From assembly GCA_035235625.1 (NCBI GenBank), contig CP141144.1, forward strand, positions 24,735,014-24,799,013: a stretch of DNA of 64,000 bases, written 5' to 3'. Positions 23,448-35,047 of the stretch are shown here, piece after piece. Source of the stretch: Saururus chinensis (taxonomy: Eukaryota > Streptophyta > Magnoliopsida > Piperales > Saururaceae). The notes under the pieces were generated by a model that ran no database searches, had not been told where the DNA came from, and saw nothing but the letters and a program-made list of their open reading frames with translations. Position 1 is the stretch's first letter. Each line of letters begins with the position of its first letter. The translations under genes were made by a program, and so were the position numbers.

Positions 23448-24631
23448 TGATGTACTGAATTAATGTTTAATAAAATATTTTTAAATTTTTATTTGCAATC
23501 CTATTTTGTGTTAATTCATTGCTGATTTGGACTATTTATGTTTTGAATAAGTTAGTTGGACGTTAATTGAGTTTACATGTCTAAACAGGCTTCAACAAGA
23601 TACAACTGGAAGAGGAAGTTAAGCCCAACTACCCAAAGCTATTTAAAAGTCAAGAATGGGCTCATAATGGTCTAACATGCATGGAATGGTCGAACACAAC
23701 CTTGTGGACCCATTTGATTTGACATTTGTATGAATATAGAACTAAATTATGAAAGAAGTTGATTCGGATAGATTGACACAGCCTTAGTATTTCGATCATA
23801 TCTTTTTATGTATAATTCGGATTGATACGACTCTGGTGGCAATGGAAAGAAGACTTCCGTGGCTACAAGTGTTATTTCAGGAAGAAATTCCAAATTCCGA
23901 AGATATCAGGCAATCAATCAGGATGAAATCTGGAGATATGATTTGATTTTCCCCTTTGAAACAACCCTTTCTTTTCTTATAAATAGAGGGGTGGACGTGA
24001 TAGATGAGGCATTCTCTCCTCTTTGGAGCTCTCTTCTCCTATTTCCTTCTCTTATTTTGCATTTTTGTTTTTATTTTTATTGTAATGGCTTTCTAAAGCT
24101 CTCAAGCTAAGGCTAGGAATGAAGCTTGTACTTGATGTTTAATAGATACTTTGATTCAAGTAAGTTCTTTATCATTTTAAATTGATGTTTTATATTTAAG
24201 GAGTTTATAATCTATATAATTATTTGATTCAACGTTGACGAAAGGCACGCTGAATGCTTATAATTCCCTATGATTATATACTTAATACTTTCACGTAGTA
24301 AACAATCAATTACTATTGTTCTATTTCAAAGTTCTTTAAAAGATAAATTTTCCGATTGAGACAAATTTTCATTTGATCTTAATTGAGTTATCATTTGAAT
24401 AAAGTATACATTAGAAATTTATTACAAGTGGATTTTTGATGCCTTAGCACTTTCTCTTTGAATTGTCTCTTATTATCTATTTTACTTTTCTTCTCTATTT
24501 TATTCTCTTCGTAATAGTTTTCTGTGTCACACAAGGCTTTCCCTGTAGATCGACCTTGTTTACTATAGTTGACAAGTAAAAAAAAAGAAATCTAAACTAG
24601 ACTCCTTCATAGTCTTAGTTTGGACGTAACA
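23448..24631 (+). repeat. 3' LTR of the Athila element
   Basis: TGATGTACTG to GGACGTAACA, 1184 bp, about 98.5% identical by eye to the 5' LTR. Followed by CACAT, the copy of the target site. Confidence 0.92.
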
Positions 24632-24636
24632 CACAT

Positions 24637-25775
24637 AGATCATGCTCGACTTATGTAAAAATGTCTCTTGAATGATCGAACTTAGAATGACTTTATAAAC
24701 TAAAAAATGAAGTTTGAGGAGCATGGGAAATTGGAAACTCCCCTAGCTGTTTATAGTCCGAAATGCGCCATGTCAGAGGCGGCTGAGCCGCATCAGCTAT
24801 CTTGTGTAGCCTCGCACCACAGTGGCTTGCTACTAATCGGCACGGCCTTGTGTCACCGCACATCCCTCTGGCTCTTGCACCACCATGTGTTTGCCCAATA
24901 TTTTAATATATACTTTTTTCTTTTTCAAAAACACTCAAAATTTTAAAACACCGTAACTTTTTACCTCAAAGTCTAATTTGTGCTTTCTTGTTACCCTTGA
25001 GCTTATATTGATGAGCCCTACGAAACTAGACCCCGCATAGGTAGTTTATCCTATACTTTTTAAGTGAGTCCTGACCATGTGATATATTTCTCAAGGTCAT
25101 GACTTACCACCCCAATGCTTGATTTGCACGTTTCGAAATTTGTTACGCTCGTTTTTTAGAGCTCTTTCACATCCCCATAAAAACTCTCTGAATAAAAATT
25201 TTAAATAATTTAAAATTATTAAAAACTCTAATATTAAATTTATCAGAGCAAGGAAATTATACCGAAAATTCAGAGTCATTACATAATTTGTCGAAGAAGA
25301 TATTAATGTCAAAAGTGGTAATCCCTTTTAGTTTGAATTTGGAACAATTTCTTAGATTTAGGGCAAGGAGATTTGGAGATTTTGGGTTGAGGGGATTGTG
25401 GATACAGTGTTTAACATGAAAGTCACGGAGAATGGTGTCGACATGTTAATGTCATAGGGAATGGTGTCGATACCTCAGGAAGCTTTCGAGTGATGCTTAT
25501 CACTTGCACCACTAAACTCCACTGGTTCAATATGAGGTGCAACATTTCGAATTCTTGGATAGTTGGTGTTGATGTGCACCCACTTAGCACGTGGTGAATC
25601 TTAGTGCCACTTATGATGATTCTAGGGTTGGGAAAACTCTGTTCCTTTGCATTAGAGATAGTAGGCAAAAAGGAGAGGATTTTGTGGAAGGAGGAAGGGT
25701 CTCCATGCGAGTTACTCGTGACCGGAAGTTAAGTCACGATGAGGACTGTATGCTAGCATGAAGACTTTCGGCCTA
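24637..25775. other. Intergenic, nothing recognised
   Basis: Short frames only (24707-24946 plus; 25097-25312 and 25423-25668 minus), none with a known domain. This is the right-hand continuation of the sequence into which the Athila element inserted. Confidence 0.4.
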
Positions 25776-26024
25776 TTAGGGGTTATGGAAAAAATAGTTA
25801 AAAAATAAGTTTTCTTAAAAAATATATTTGTACATTGTTAGGGTTTATAAAAAAATAAAATATAAAAAAAATTTATTTTCCGACCCATGGAAATAAGGGG
25901 GAAAGTGGGATTTATTTCCCTAAACCCCCCTTGCCCTCTGGAAATAAAATTTCTTATAGTTGTCGGGTTGCTACTCTCCGCTTCAATCTAACGGAGTTAG
26001 CCACCTTCCACCAGGTCACGGCCA

Positions 26025-26285
26025 TGGCCGCTCGCTATCTCCCCTTCGCCGCCACTGACCCTCCCAGCTCCACCGTGCCTTCACTTCCCTCCAATCGGCC
26101 CACCACTACCTCTCCGCCTTCCTCTCCCGCTTCCTGCAGCCCGCCGACCAGTGGCGCAACCGCCCCCCAATCCGCCGCGCACCATCCTCTGCAAGCCCGA
26201 CGCCGACATCTTTCTCAGGGTTTAGCTCGCCAGGGCTATCGAGGAGGATGAAAACGCCAGGGGCGGCGGGTACCAGAAGTGACAG
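26025..26285 (+). pseudogene. GC-rich 5' exon-like fragment, unidentified
   Basis: Starts with GCCATGGCCGCTCGC, a good plant start context. It is rich in C and G, unlike its surroundings, and is followed by GTGGGTTC, a possible splice donor. No single frame stays meaningful: stretches such as AHHYLSAFLSRFLQPADQWR and LARAIEEDENARGGGYQ lie in different frames with a stop between, which points to frameshifts in a once-coding exon. Gene not recognised. Confidence 0.45.
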
Positions 26286-28390
26286 GTGGGTTCGATCCAT
26301 TTCCATGGCGTTTTGTGATTTCAATTTGTTTCATTATATGCTGCTTTTCATTTGTTCAATTTTATGTCATTTGATTGGATTTGGAATTGTGGGTATGAGA
26401 CTTCTGGTGTTTCGGTGTTTTGGATTATTTTCCTGATTATTGGCAATTGAATAGATTTTGACTGTATTTGGTAATTCGAAACTTTTCTGTAACAAATTAC
26501 TATTGTAGGTTGAACTTGCATTTGATATTTTATCTTTCTCCTATTTCATAAAAGAACTGCGTGTAATTTGGATATTTGTGATTTTTCTTTTTCAGATCAA
26601 ATTGTTGATGTCGAGCGAAACTCACTTGCAGTCACCTGGTTTAGAGGAAATCACAAGATGGAGTATAACAGCAATCTTCCTGCAGAGGAGGCAGCTCATA
26701 TCGTATACTTCTTTCTTTCTTCCTTTAAATGTGGAGTGTTCTTCCTACTGGATTCCAGGTAATCCTTGTAATGAGTTGCTGAGATTCTATAAAATTTTAG
26801 TGTTTTTCGACTAGTTTCTCTTTTTTGTTCTTTCAATTTGCTATCTCTTCGTTCTGGTGTGAATTTTTCTTTTGGAAGATCCTGCACTGCATCAGCTTGC
26901 TGTACTTCATTCTGGTTGAACTGCATTTTAATGGGAACATGAGTTAATATATAACAATTTTTTATTCAGCTTTCTTCTATTGAATTGTGGACAGTAAATC
27001 ACTGTGAAGAGTTCATGAGTATTTTGGTTCCTCTATCATATCTAGGAAAGGGATCACATTGCTGAGTTTTGCAAATGGGCGTGGATTTCGTGTTATGTTT
27101 GCAGTTGTGAAGAAAAATGGGATCATTGTAGTTGCAAGACCTAAATTTCCGTTGGCTGGCTATCCTATCACCCACAAAATCTGTAGGGTGCAAAAACCGA
27201 GTTGGTTTACATGCTCTTAGTTTATGTGTGGAAGACATTGGAATAGTCTATTGGGATTTAGACATGGTGAGCTTTCAACTGGAAAGTATCTCTTTATGCT
27301 GATAATTAGCTGGTACCACTTAAAATTATGTCAGTTATATATTTGTATTGCTTATATTGCTTTTCTAAATTTAGTTAGTACCACTTAAATGTGGGCAAAC
27401 GAGAATGTAAATTTAGATAGTGCATACTTACGACTTTGTGAGGAACCACTTTGATCTGGACTGCTAACAATATTTTTTCTGTGAGTCTGAGATAGGTAAA
27501 AGCAGAAGGGTCTTTGATTTGTGATTTAGATTTGCCTCAATGCTAGACCTATCAGTGGTAAACTGAATGTCAGGAGGAAACTGATTTAAATTAGCAATAT
27601 AGTATTTTTCCCTTTTTCGGTCTATTTAATTAGTGGCTGACTCTGTTTCTAAACATTGGGGATTGAAAATGGACAGAGAGTTGATATAGGTTTTTACTTG
27701 TCTTCTGCTAGCAATTGCAATCGCCAATATCAATCTCCTGACTGTCAATCTAACATTCCATTTAATATTTCAATTTTTTTTACAATTCATGTGATTCATG
27801 TGGAATCTGGATGTGTTAATTCAGTTTCTGAACGTGTTTCTGAACTAATTTGTGAACATTGGTATTGATTGAACATAGAGCATATATGTAATTTGATTTG
27901 TCTGCTGCTGGAAGTTAAGAAATAAATTCCCGAATATAGATAAGTGTTATGATTCCTTTTTCCTTTGTTCGTTTGGTAAACATGTACATCGTGTTGAAAG
28001 ATGTTATTAGCTTGAATTCTGCCATTTTCTACTTGTTAAAGATTTCATGCATAACATTAGTAAGAGTGTCTGAAATCAAATTGTTATGCGTGAAAGTAAT
28101 AGTGTCTGTTTTTGTCAATCCAATTATGCTATCTGTTATGCATATTTTTGTAGATCTAATGAAACATTAGGAGGCTTCTTATTATAACTAATATTTCAAA
28201 TGTAAACATTTCGAGGCTGCCTGAACTTAACTTTTTGTGTTCAAATTGTTTTGCTCGTGTGACCTTTAGCAATTGTCTATTTTGTTCTTGTTGCATCATC
28301 GGTTCACAAAATTACTACTGCTGTTCAGTGCTATCTGTTGTGTAATTTTCAATGGTCTTGAATTCAAGGTTGTCACCTTATGTTATGCAG

Positions 28391-28500
28391 GGGAAAGAAG
28401 ATATCTGAATTCCGAGCTGTGGCATGCATGTGCTGGTTACCTTGTGTCTCTGGTGGCTGTTGGAAGCCGTGTAAAGGTGGTTCACTTCTTTCTGGTGATG
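28391..28500 (+). pseudogene. Auxin response factor (ARF) exon fragment
   Basis: After TTATGTTATGCAG (a good splice acceptor) the frame reads [16 protein letters not shown], then LVSL, then VGSRV. This is the hallmark N-terminal start of ARF transcription factors, just before the B3 DNA-binding domain (consensus [24 protein letters not shown]). Here Pro after HACAG is Tyr, the next Pro is Val, and after VGSR the sequence GTAAAGG could be a donor or simply the end of the homology. The frame stops at 28504-28506. No B3, middle or PB1 domain is present. It is a single transposed or decayed exon. Confidence 0.72.
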
Positions 28501-29161
28501 AATTAGCCATGGGCCTTTGGGGGGTTATTGAATTGTATAAAACTGGTGACGATGTACGATCAGCTACTAATATTATTTTGACTCTATAGATGAGTGGCGT
28601 GTTAGCATATTTGGTTTAGATTAAATAAATAGAATCTTTCTTTAAGTTGTAGGTAAGTTATTGAGACGATGGGAAAACATTCTCTCTCATAGATATAACA
28701 TAAATATTTTTTATTTTTATGTAATATACAAAATAGCTCTATACACATGGTAAAGCCTGCACAAGAATTGCATAAAAGATTATACTCATATGGAGGGGAC
28801 GAGAATATAAATTAGTCATCAAACCCAAATTATTGTTTATCATATTTTTTAATAAAATTAAAATTATTATATATTAAATTAATTTTTTACCCACAATCGT
28901 GCAAATGACTTGACTAAAAATGATCCCTTAACCAAATAAAAAATAAGTATCAAAGGACTTAAATATGATATTATTTATAAATATGATTTTTTAGCTAGTT
29001 TATTTTTAAAAATATACATTAATAAAAAATTTCAGGAACATTTTTCAAATGAACCCCTAACCATGGAAATATCTATTTCTATGGAAATTTGTTGTCTTAG
29101 AAATATAATTTTCCTAGAAAAGTTACTTTTCTTGGAAATGTTTTTTTTCCATATCCCCTAA

Positions 29162-29722
29162 GGAAATTAAAATAGGCACTCTCGGCCTGGGAAGTAACTT
29201 AATCGCTCCTTTGTTTGTGGTTCCATTATTAAAATTATTTACTTACTTCTTTGGAGTTTGATTAATTTTGAAAATAAATTTAAAATCCTGAGTTGTAACA
29301 TAATCAACAAAGGCTAATAAGGTCGTATGGCCATTAAACATAATATAAATAACTAAGTCCTAATTTGTTGTTAAGCAAATGTTATAATTAAAATCTCTAA
29401 TAGAATTCTTAATGAGCCATAAGAGAATAAGGGTGGACATAAAATATGTCCCACATCTCGCATAATTTTGACAAATAAGTTGGCCCACAATATCAACTAG
29501 TGGTTCCACACTACATAGTCTAATTTTGTGTGCATCCTAACCTAGATTTGGCTGCCATGGTCAGTTCTTGGCCATGTTGGCCATGGATGCCAGATCTGAG
29601 AATGACTACAACCACAACCATCATTGCCTAGACCCGCCCCATTCCCCCAATTAGAAAACCAAGCCAAAAACAGATAGGGGACGAGGTAAGGGAGATATGA
29701 TCATTCAAAATTGAACATTGTG
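29162..29722. other. Intergenic, nothing recognised
   Basis: AT-rich sequence without an open frame of note. Confidence 0.4.
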
Positions 29723-30471
29723 TGTAAGGCCTGCTTACTTGAATTAGAAGCGTGAATGGGCCATTTAATGTGCTTTGTGGGCCCAGTTAATTGAAGTTAC
29801 TGAAATTAGCAAAAAATTAGCCAAGTAGGCAACCGAGTAGGGTAGTGTTTGACCCAACTTATAAGAGGATTAGGAACCTTAATTTTTATTATTATAAAAA
29901 GGCTATAGGGCTTATGTAGGGGAGGAGGAGCATTTTATCTTAGAAGGGAGGGTGAGAAGGAGCCATCGAAAGAATTTATGGCAAGTCTGGCCAACGATGG
30001 TAGTGGGAGGAGCTCGCACGAAGACCGTAGACTAGAGAGGTAAGATCATTGAATAAACACAGCTAGCGTGAGTTAAAATTGAATGAATTAAATTAAGGTT
30101 GGGCAATAAAATTAGATGTTCCTAATTTGATAAAATTAGGAGCGTGGGGGGTGAAGGAGATGGGTAGGCTGCTCCCTAACTGTCAGTCATTGCCTGTTGG
30201 CTGGCCGCTGCTCATTGCCAGTTTGTAGCAATTGCAAGAGTCAGTCGGCCAACGGTAGAGAAGAGATATGTGCTTCTCTTCCGTCTTCCCTCCGCCTTCC
30301 TCTTCTTCTCTAGCAAGACTCACTAGATGCAGTCCTGCTGAAGGTTGGGCCGCACCCAGATCACTCTAGCGAAGGTGGTATAGTCATCGTGACTATCAAA
30401 CCCTTGCAACCACTTTTTCGGCTATCAAAGACAGCCAAGCATGTGAGTAGGGCCACTACGGCCACTCCCCT
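29723..30471 (-). mobile_element. Gypsy LTR family A, second copy, 3' part
   Basis: Read on the minus strand this resembles 5200-5641 of the solo LTR at 1971: the CCATCG / GGCTCxTTCTCxxCCTCCC / AGCTCCTC-like block, a TATA-like TTTTTATAATAA in the place of CTTTTATAGGTA, and TTCCTAATCC. It probably ends at TGTAAGGCC (29723). The other part of the same LTR is 32934-35047; the two are separated by the solo LTR at 30472-32933. Divergence is high and the exact end is uncertain. Confidence 0.5.
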
Positions 30472-30981
30472 TGTCACATCCACAATTTCTGCATAATTTT
30501 CTTTTGTGAAATACATGTTTTTCCTCCCTTTTAATAGTAAATATCACAAATCCCATCAATCAATCTTGTCAATTGCAACGGCAAAAAGTACAAAATAAAT
30601 ATTTGAAAAAAAGAATTAGGGGTATCAGTATCATCAACTTTCACAATCATTTTGATGTGATAATAATAACTCTAATAAAAATCTATGTAACTATTTATAT
30701 TAAAATATTCACATGATCAACAAGTTCATAATTATCTGTAAACAACACATGAACCAATGAAAGAGAAATGACACACTCATGTGCCTAGTCAAAACTAGCT
30801 GAAGAGTCTCTAATATACATAGTGGAACTTCACTATAGCTACAGCCTTTCCATACTTTTGAGTCTAGACCTGAACACCTACATCACAAAGGATGTTGAGT
30901 ATACAAGAATAATGAGTGGGATAACAATCTTAAATAATCACAAATGTTTAATCAACATACCATGAAATTCTTGTTAAAAAA

Positions 30982-31137
30982 GGATGAGAAGTCTGTCACC
31001 CCCCACTTTATCCAGCCCACCCCACTTCTATATAATAGGTAGATATCCACCAGCCCGATATACATAGGCGGTGGATATCAACCGACTGTGTTAAGGGGGT
31101 GGGCTGGATAAAGTGGGGGGTGGGAGACTTCTCATTC
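30982..31137. mobile_element. Mutator-like MITE, 156 bp, with 9-bp duplication
   Basis: Terminal inverted repeats of about 40 bp: GGATGAGAAGTCT..CACC on the left and GAATGAGAAGTCT..CACC on the right (reverse complement), then CCCCCACTTTATCCAGCCCA on both sides. The flanks are GTTAAAAAA (30973-30981) and GTTAAAAAA (31138-31146), a perfect 9-bp duplication. Length of duplication and G-starting ends fit Mutator. The centre is also palindromic (GATATCCACC ... GGTGGATATC), so the whole element could fold into one long hairpin. Confidence 0.88.
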
Positions 31138-31358
31138 GTTAAAAAACTAGTCAATTCATCACAAAAGAAAGAATACATATATTTCATATTAATCATTGCA
31201 TTCATAAGCAAAGCTCTTCCTGAAGGTTTTCTAAACACAATGACCTTATCTAAGAGCTCCACACTACTATATATTGGGTCATCACATAATGACTTCAGTG
31301 CTTTAAAGTTTGCCTCCTCCCCATCCACGCTATGAAGTAAAAGCTCACTAGGGCTCAT
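31138..31358 (-). other. Unrecognised minus ORF cut by the MITE
   Basis: On the minus strand about 75 codons read from MSPSELLLHSVDGEEANF to CDELTSFL without a stop, up to the MITE edge. Beyond the MITE a stop follows within a few codons. The composition looks protein-like (mixed acidic and hydrophobic) but I see no known motif. It lies in the solo LTR and may be chance. Confidence 0.3.
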
Positions 31359-31839
31359 GGACCCTAGTGTTGAGATTCTGACTTCCCATGATCTTTAAAA
31401 CCTCCTATATTGTGTTACACGAGACCAATTATTTTTTAATGCTCTAGTCCATTCAAGCATGACTCCCAAGATATAGGGAAGTGGTTATACATAACTCCCA
31501 TGTTTAGAGAGCTAAAAGACCTTGGTCATATTAAGCCCCTTCCATCTACGTAGCTAACAACTCATTTTTTGGGCCAAGCCATCAAAGGTTCCTTCGACCT
31601 TGGTTGGCATATACATAATCTTTTGCGTGCTCATTCATCACAATCAAGAGTCTCATATACATGCATTGGGGATTACTAGCTCCTAAGTAAAATGTGCACA
31701 AATGATTCTTCATGTACATCACATATCATATCAAAAGCTATGCAATATAATTATAATTATTATAGAATATGCTAGATATAATCACAAGGAAATACACAAA
31801 TCATATGTTCCATCGGCAGCCATGATGACATGTTGGTTA

Positions 31840-32200
31840 CCTCCACCGATGACAATTGGTGAGTTTATTTACACGTCAAACCTTGCCGACAGTGACTATG
31901 AGGCCCATCGGTAACCTCATGGATGGGTCGATGAGCTTGCCGATAACTATCAGTGAGCTCACTAAAAACCATTGGTGAGCTCACTGACATATCAAACCTT
32001 ATGGATGGAATATATCGGTCACCTTAAAATGGGTCAGCATCCTCAGCAACAGCCATCAATGAGTTCACTAACGCATTGACCATCACCCACAAAGATATTA
32101 GGCACCCTCACCAATAACCATCAACGAGTTCACCAACACGTCAAACCCTACCGACAGTGGGATAACATTTTTGTGTCACTCTCACTGACATCACATCAAC
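31840..32200 (+). repeat. Diverged tandem repeat (ATCGGTGAGCTCAC type)
   Basis: Motifs of the form AxCATCxGTGAGxTCACTxACACGTCAAACC and CCGACAGTG return several times, at about 31850, 31950, 31972, 32050 and 32120. Spacing is irregular, so the array is old and diverged. Confidence 0.55.
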
Positions 32201-32933
32201 ACGTCATTCACACTGCCGATGATAAAAAAACAAATGCCTACAACACATGCATGTTTGAACACTATTCATCTTTCTCCTTTTGTAGGTGCAACCACTGACA
32301 TGTCAGTAACCCACCAACGATCAGAACCATGCCCAGATGCTATCTTTCATTTCAAAAAAATGTATTTACATATATTCTTCTTGAAAATCTTTCTCATAAG
32401 AAGAAATCATCGACCTAATCATTATTTTACTTCTTAGTACAATAAAAACCATGAATTTGACTCTGCAGACCGAAAAATTAAGGATTTTACTTCAATCAAC
32501 AATATATCCAACACAAATCATGAAGAAGATCAAGGAAATATGAAACTACACTAATTCAGCAAAACCTCAAGTTCCAAAAGTCATCTGACCTTGAAACACG
32601 AGTGTCACCCTCTTTTCTTGCGTTTGCTTCCTTCTGAGTCTTTCAATGCTCTCTCCTCAGGCTGCAAGTCTCCTTTTGGACTCATTTTCCTCTCCTCAAA
32701 TTGTTCCTAAGCCTTGAATACCATCATAACTACCCACAAAAGCTAAAACTGATTAGCTGCCTTGTATTCTAGAGTAACGGCATGCATGTAGTTACCATCG
32801 ACAACTTCATTGATATATCGTTGACTCTATCGATGGAAATTTCCTAAGTTGCATTGGTAAGTCCATCAACACATCGATGGTTATCGATGACTAATAATTT
32901 ATAATATCTTCTTTAGAAAATATGGGTGTTACA

Positions 32934-35047
32934 ACCCTCCCATTCCACTTTTAGTCGGGAAGACACAGAGGGAAGGAGCCTTTGGTGTGGGTAACCAAGA
33001 GAGGGTTGGTTGAGCCACCACCTTTCATTAGTGGAGTTCAATTCTAGGAAGTTGGTGCCATCTGCCACTTTGCGGGCCACCGGGTGGGCTATCAAATAAA
33101 AAAATGGCCGATTGGCCCCCAGTTGGTCGCCGAATGACATTAGGGCCTGACCCACCAAATTCGCTGCATAGAGACAATCTGTCCAAGTCGGCCTTTGCCC
33201 CGCAATGGCGTCCAGGGTTAATGCCGCTAGAGACCAACATGCCTTTGGCAAGCTACGAGGAAGATGACCTGTGTTGTGGGTCACCTAGCCCATTTTGACT
33301 AGGACCCAGTTTGATGAGGCTAGTTTGATAAAAAAAAAATTGAACCATGGCCAGTTTAGGGTAATAAAAATATTAAAAAAATATAAAAATTATCATTGGA
33401 CCAAGTAAGTGTCACAAGTATCCTGACCAAGTTTCAAGTTTTGAAAAAATCTCAGTGGCTATGAAATAACTATTTTACCCTTATAAGGGAGCTATTATAA
33501 TATTTAATTACTCGACTCAAGCTCCGATTCAATGGCCTATGAAAGGAGTTAAAAGTTGGGGGAAATCCTAGTGAGAGGTTAATATTTACCCTAAATTTAA
33601 TCAAAGCCACATAGTGGGGGAAAATCCAAATAAATAGGTAATTGACCATTTTAGCCCTAAGGTTAAGGGTGAAGCATAGTACAACCAAAGTCGGTTCAAG
33701 GGGTTTACAACCCAATAAAATGTCTAGAAAATTACCTCTAGTCCATGACATCAAGGAGTACTCTTAAGATCAGTTTTGGACCCATTGGTGTTTAGGAAAC
33801 CTTGAACAAAATGATAGAAATACACCTATAAGTGGACTGGCCCACACTCTCGTGAATGGAATTAATGGGCCAATTTGAGAGTGAAAATTCTTGAGGAGTA
33901 AAGGACTTACCCAATAATGGAGAGGGGACCGTGTGTTCCATGTGAGAAAATTATCTTAATGCCCTTAGAAGCATTATAACCCATTTTTTATATAAAAAAT
34001 GCTCCTAATTTGAGGAGAGTTTTTCTAAGTCTTAGCTCTATTGATGAGCTATTAATTTGACCGAGTTGTTGCACCTCCCCATTGGAGGGAGCTCTACATG
34101 AGCCTTTACTAACAACCAATCTATTCAAGATCATTTAGTGTAGACGCAATCTGAGTCACTAACATCCTGCTTGGTTGGTGTCTCTCACCACTTTTATTTA
34201 GGTGCAGTTGTGGGTCATGTCTTTCCACTCCAGTCAGGTCATTAGGGGCTAGGTTAGGAGATGACACTTCCTAGTGGATTTTATGGCATGATTATAAATT
34301 ATACATTTTGTAGGTGGTTTATGTGGTGTATCATTTGTCACTTAAGTTGACATTTGATGAGTTTGTCTATCTTTGGGATTAGTTAGGGATATTAATTATT
34401 GAACAAAGGTTTGTATGTTAATTAATATGATTGTTTGTTATTGATTGTTTAATTAAAACAAGTAGAACAACTAAAGGACTTGCATTAAATGCATGCTACT
34501 TTAGTATACTTAAGCATTGTATAATCGATATTATGCTTCTTGAGATATTATAGTTTCTAAGTAGAATTACGTCTAGATCTTATCTTGTTGGAAGTAACAT
34601 TAGAAATGTTGTTCAATGAGTACGTATGCAACTAACATCCTGGTAATGTTACTCTAATCCAAACAAAATTAATTAAATATTTTTGTTCTTTTGGAAACTT
34701 TCCTCCAAATAAAAGAGATGTTCTGTTGTTGTTTGGTCTTGTTGGTTGCAAGCTCTTTGGGCGAGGACTAGCACGATAAGGATGTAGATGGGGGATTGAG
34801 GACAATGTTGCACTAGTTGGATCTAATTTCTTACTTCTATAATTATGTAAGTAATTTAATTTATTAGCGTGAGAGTCAACTTTACTTAGTTATTTATTTT
34901 GGGACGAATGATAGACTTTTACTTAGAGGGTTAACCTGTTATTTATAGAGTTTTGATACGTGCAGTAATATCATATATTTTGATATCCATATTTGTGAAC
35001 CCCAATTATAATGACATGGATATTTAATCATAATTCGGGTCATGACA
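32934..35047 (-). mobile_element. Gypsy LTR family A, second copy, 5' part
   Basis: On the minus strand it starts TGTCATGACCCGAAT at 35047 and aligns with the solo LTR at 1971. Shared sequence includes GATTAAATATCCAxGTCAT, AATTGGGGTTCACAAATA, GGGxxAAAxxGGTCAATTA, CCCxxAACTTTTAACxC and TTCATAGGCCxTTGAAxCGGAGC, up to GACCCAC...GTCxTCTTCCTC. It continues at 30471 after the inserted solo LTR. No target duplication could be matched. Several internal deletions compared with 1971-5641. Confidence 0.78.

Larger units (their letters stand above)
15796..24631 (+). mobile_element. Athila-type Ty3/gypsy retrotransposon, 8.8 kb
   Basis: Both LTRs, the PBS, gag, protease, RT, RNase H, integrase, a polypurine tract (about 23433-23443, GGTTTGGGGG) and a perfect 5-bp target duplication CACAT (15791-15795 and 24632-24636) are all present in order. 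The order PR-RT-RH-INT, the PBS TGGCGCCGTTGCCGGGGA, the protease motif LLDLG and the RT box FMDDFSVFG match the Athila branch. The coding region is broken by several stops and frameshifts, the integrase C-terminus is truncated and there is no env-like ORF. By eye the two LTRs differ at roughly 16 of about 1183 positions, so insertion is fairly recent, but this copy cannot make its own proteins. Confidence 0.93.
25776..29161. mobile_element. Possible composite transposon carrying gene fragments
   Basis: The left end TTAGGGGTTATGGAAAAAA and the right end in reverse complement TTAGGGGATATGGAAAAAA form a 19-base inverted repeat with one mismatch, 3.4 kb apart. No clear target duplication: flanks read TTCGGCCTA on the left and, 20 bases beyond the right end, CTCGGCCTG. 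Between them are GC-rich exon-like sequence (26025-26290), an exon-like block (about 26596-26700) and an auxin-response-factor exon piece (28391). The flanks just inside the ends are very AT-rich. The element type is not determined; the inverted repeat could be chance. Confidence 0.4.
30472..32933 (+). mobile_element. Solo LTR of a second gypsy-like family (family B)
   Basis: Starts TGTCACATCC and ends GGGTGTTACA, the usual TG...CA form of long gypsy LTRs. The 5-base flanks are CCCCT (30467-30471) and ACCCT (32934-32938), four of five identical. It interrupts the family A LTR, whose sequence continues on both sides. Inside it are a Mutator-type MITE (30982-31137) and a diverged tandem repeat (31840-32200). 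No gag-pol. Confidence 0.6.

Noticed and set aside
25776-29161. TTCGGCCTA / CTCGGCCTG as a 9-bp target duplication
   Set aside because: Two mismatches and the right copy lies about 20 bases away from the inverted repeat, so it is not accepted as a duplication.
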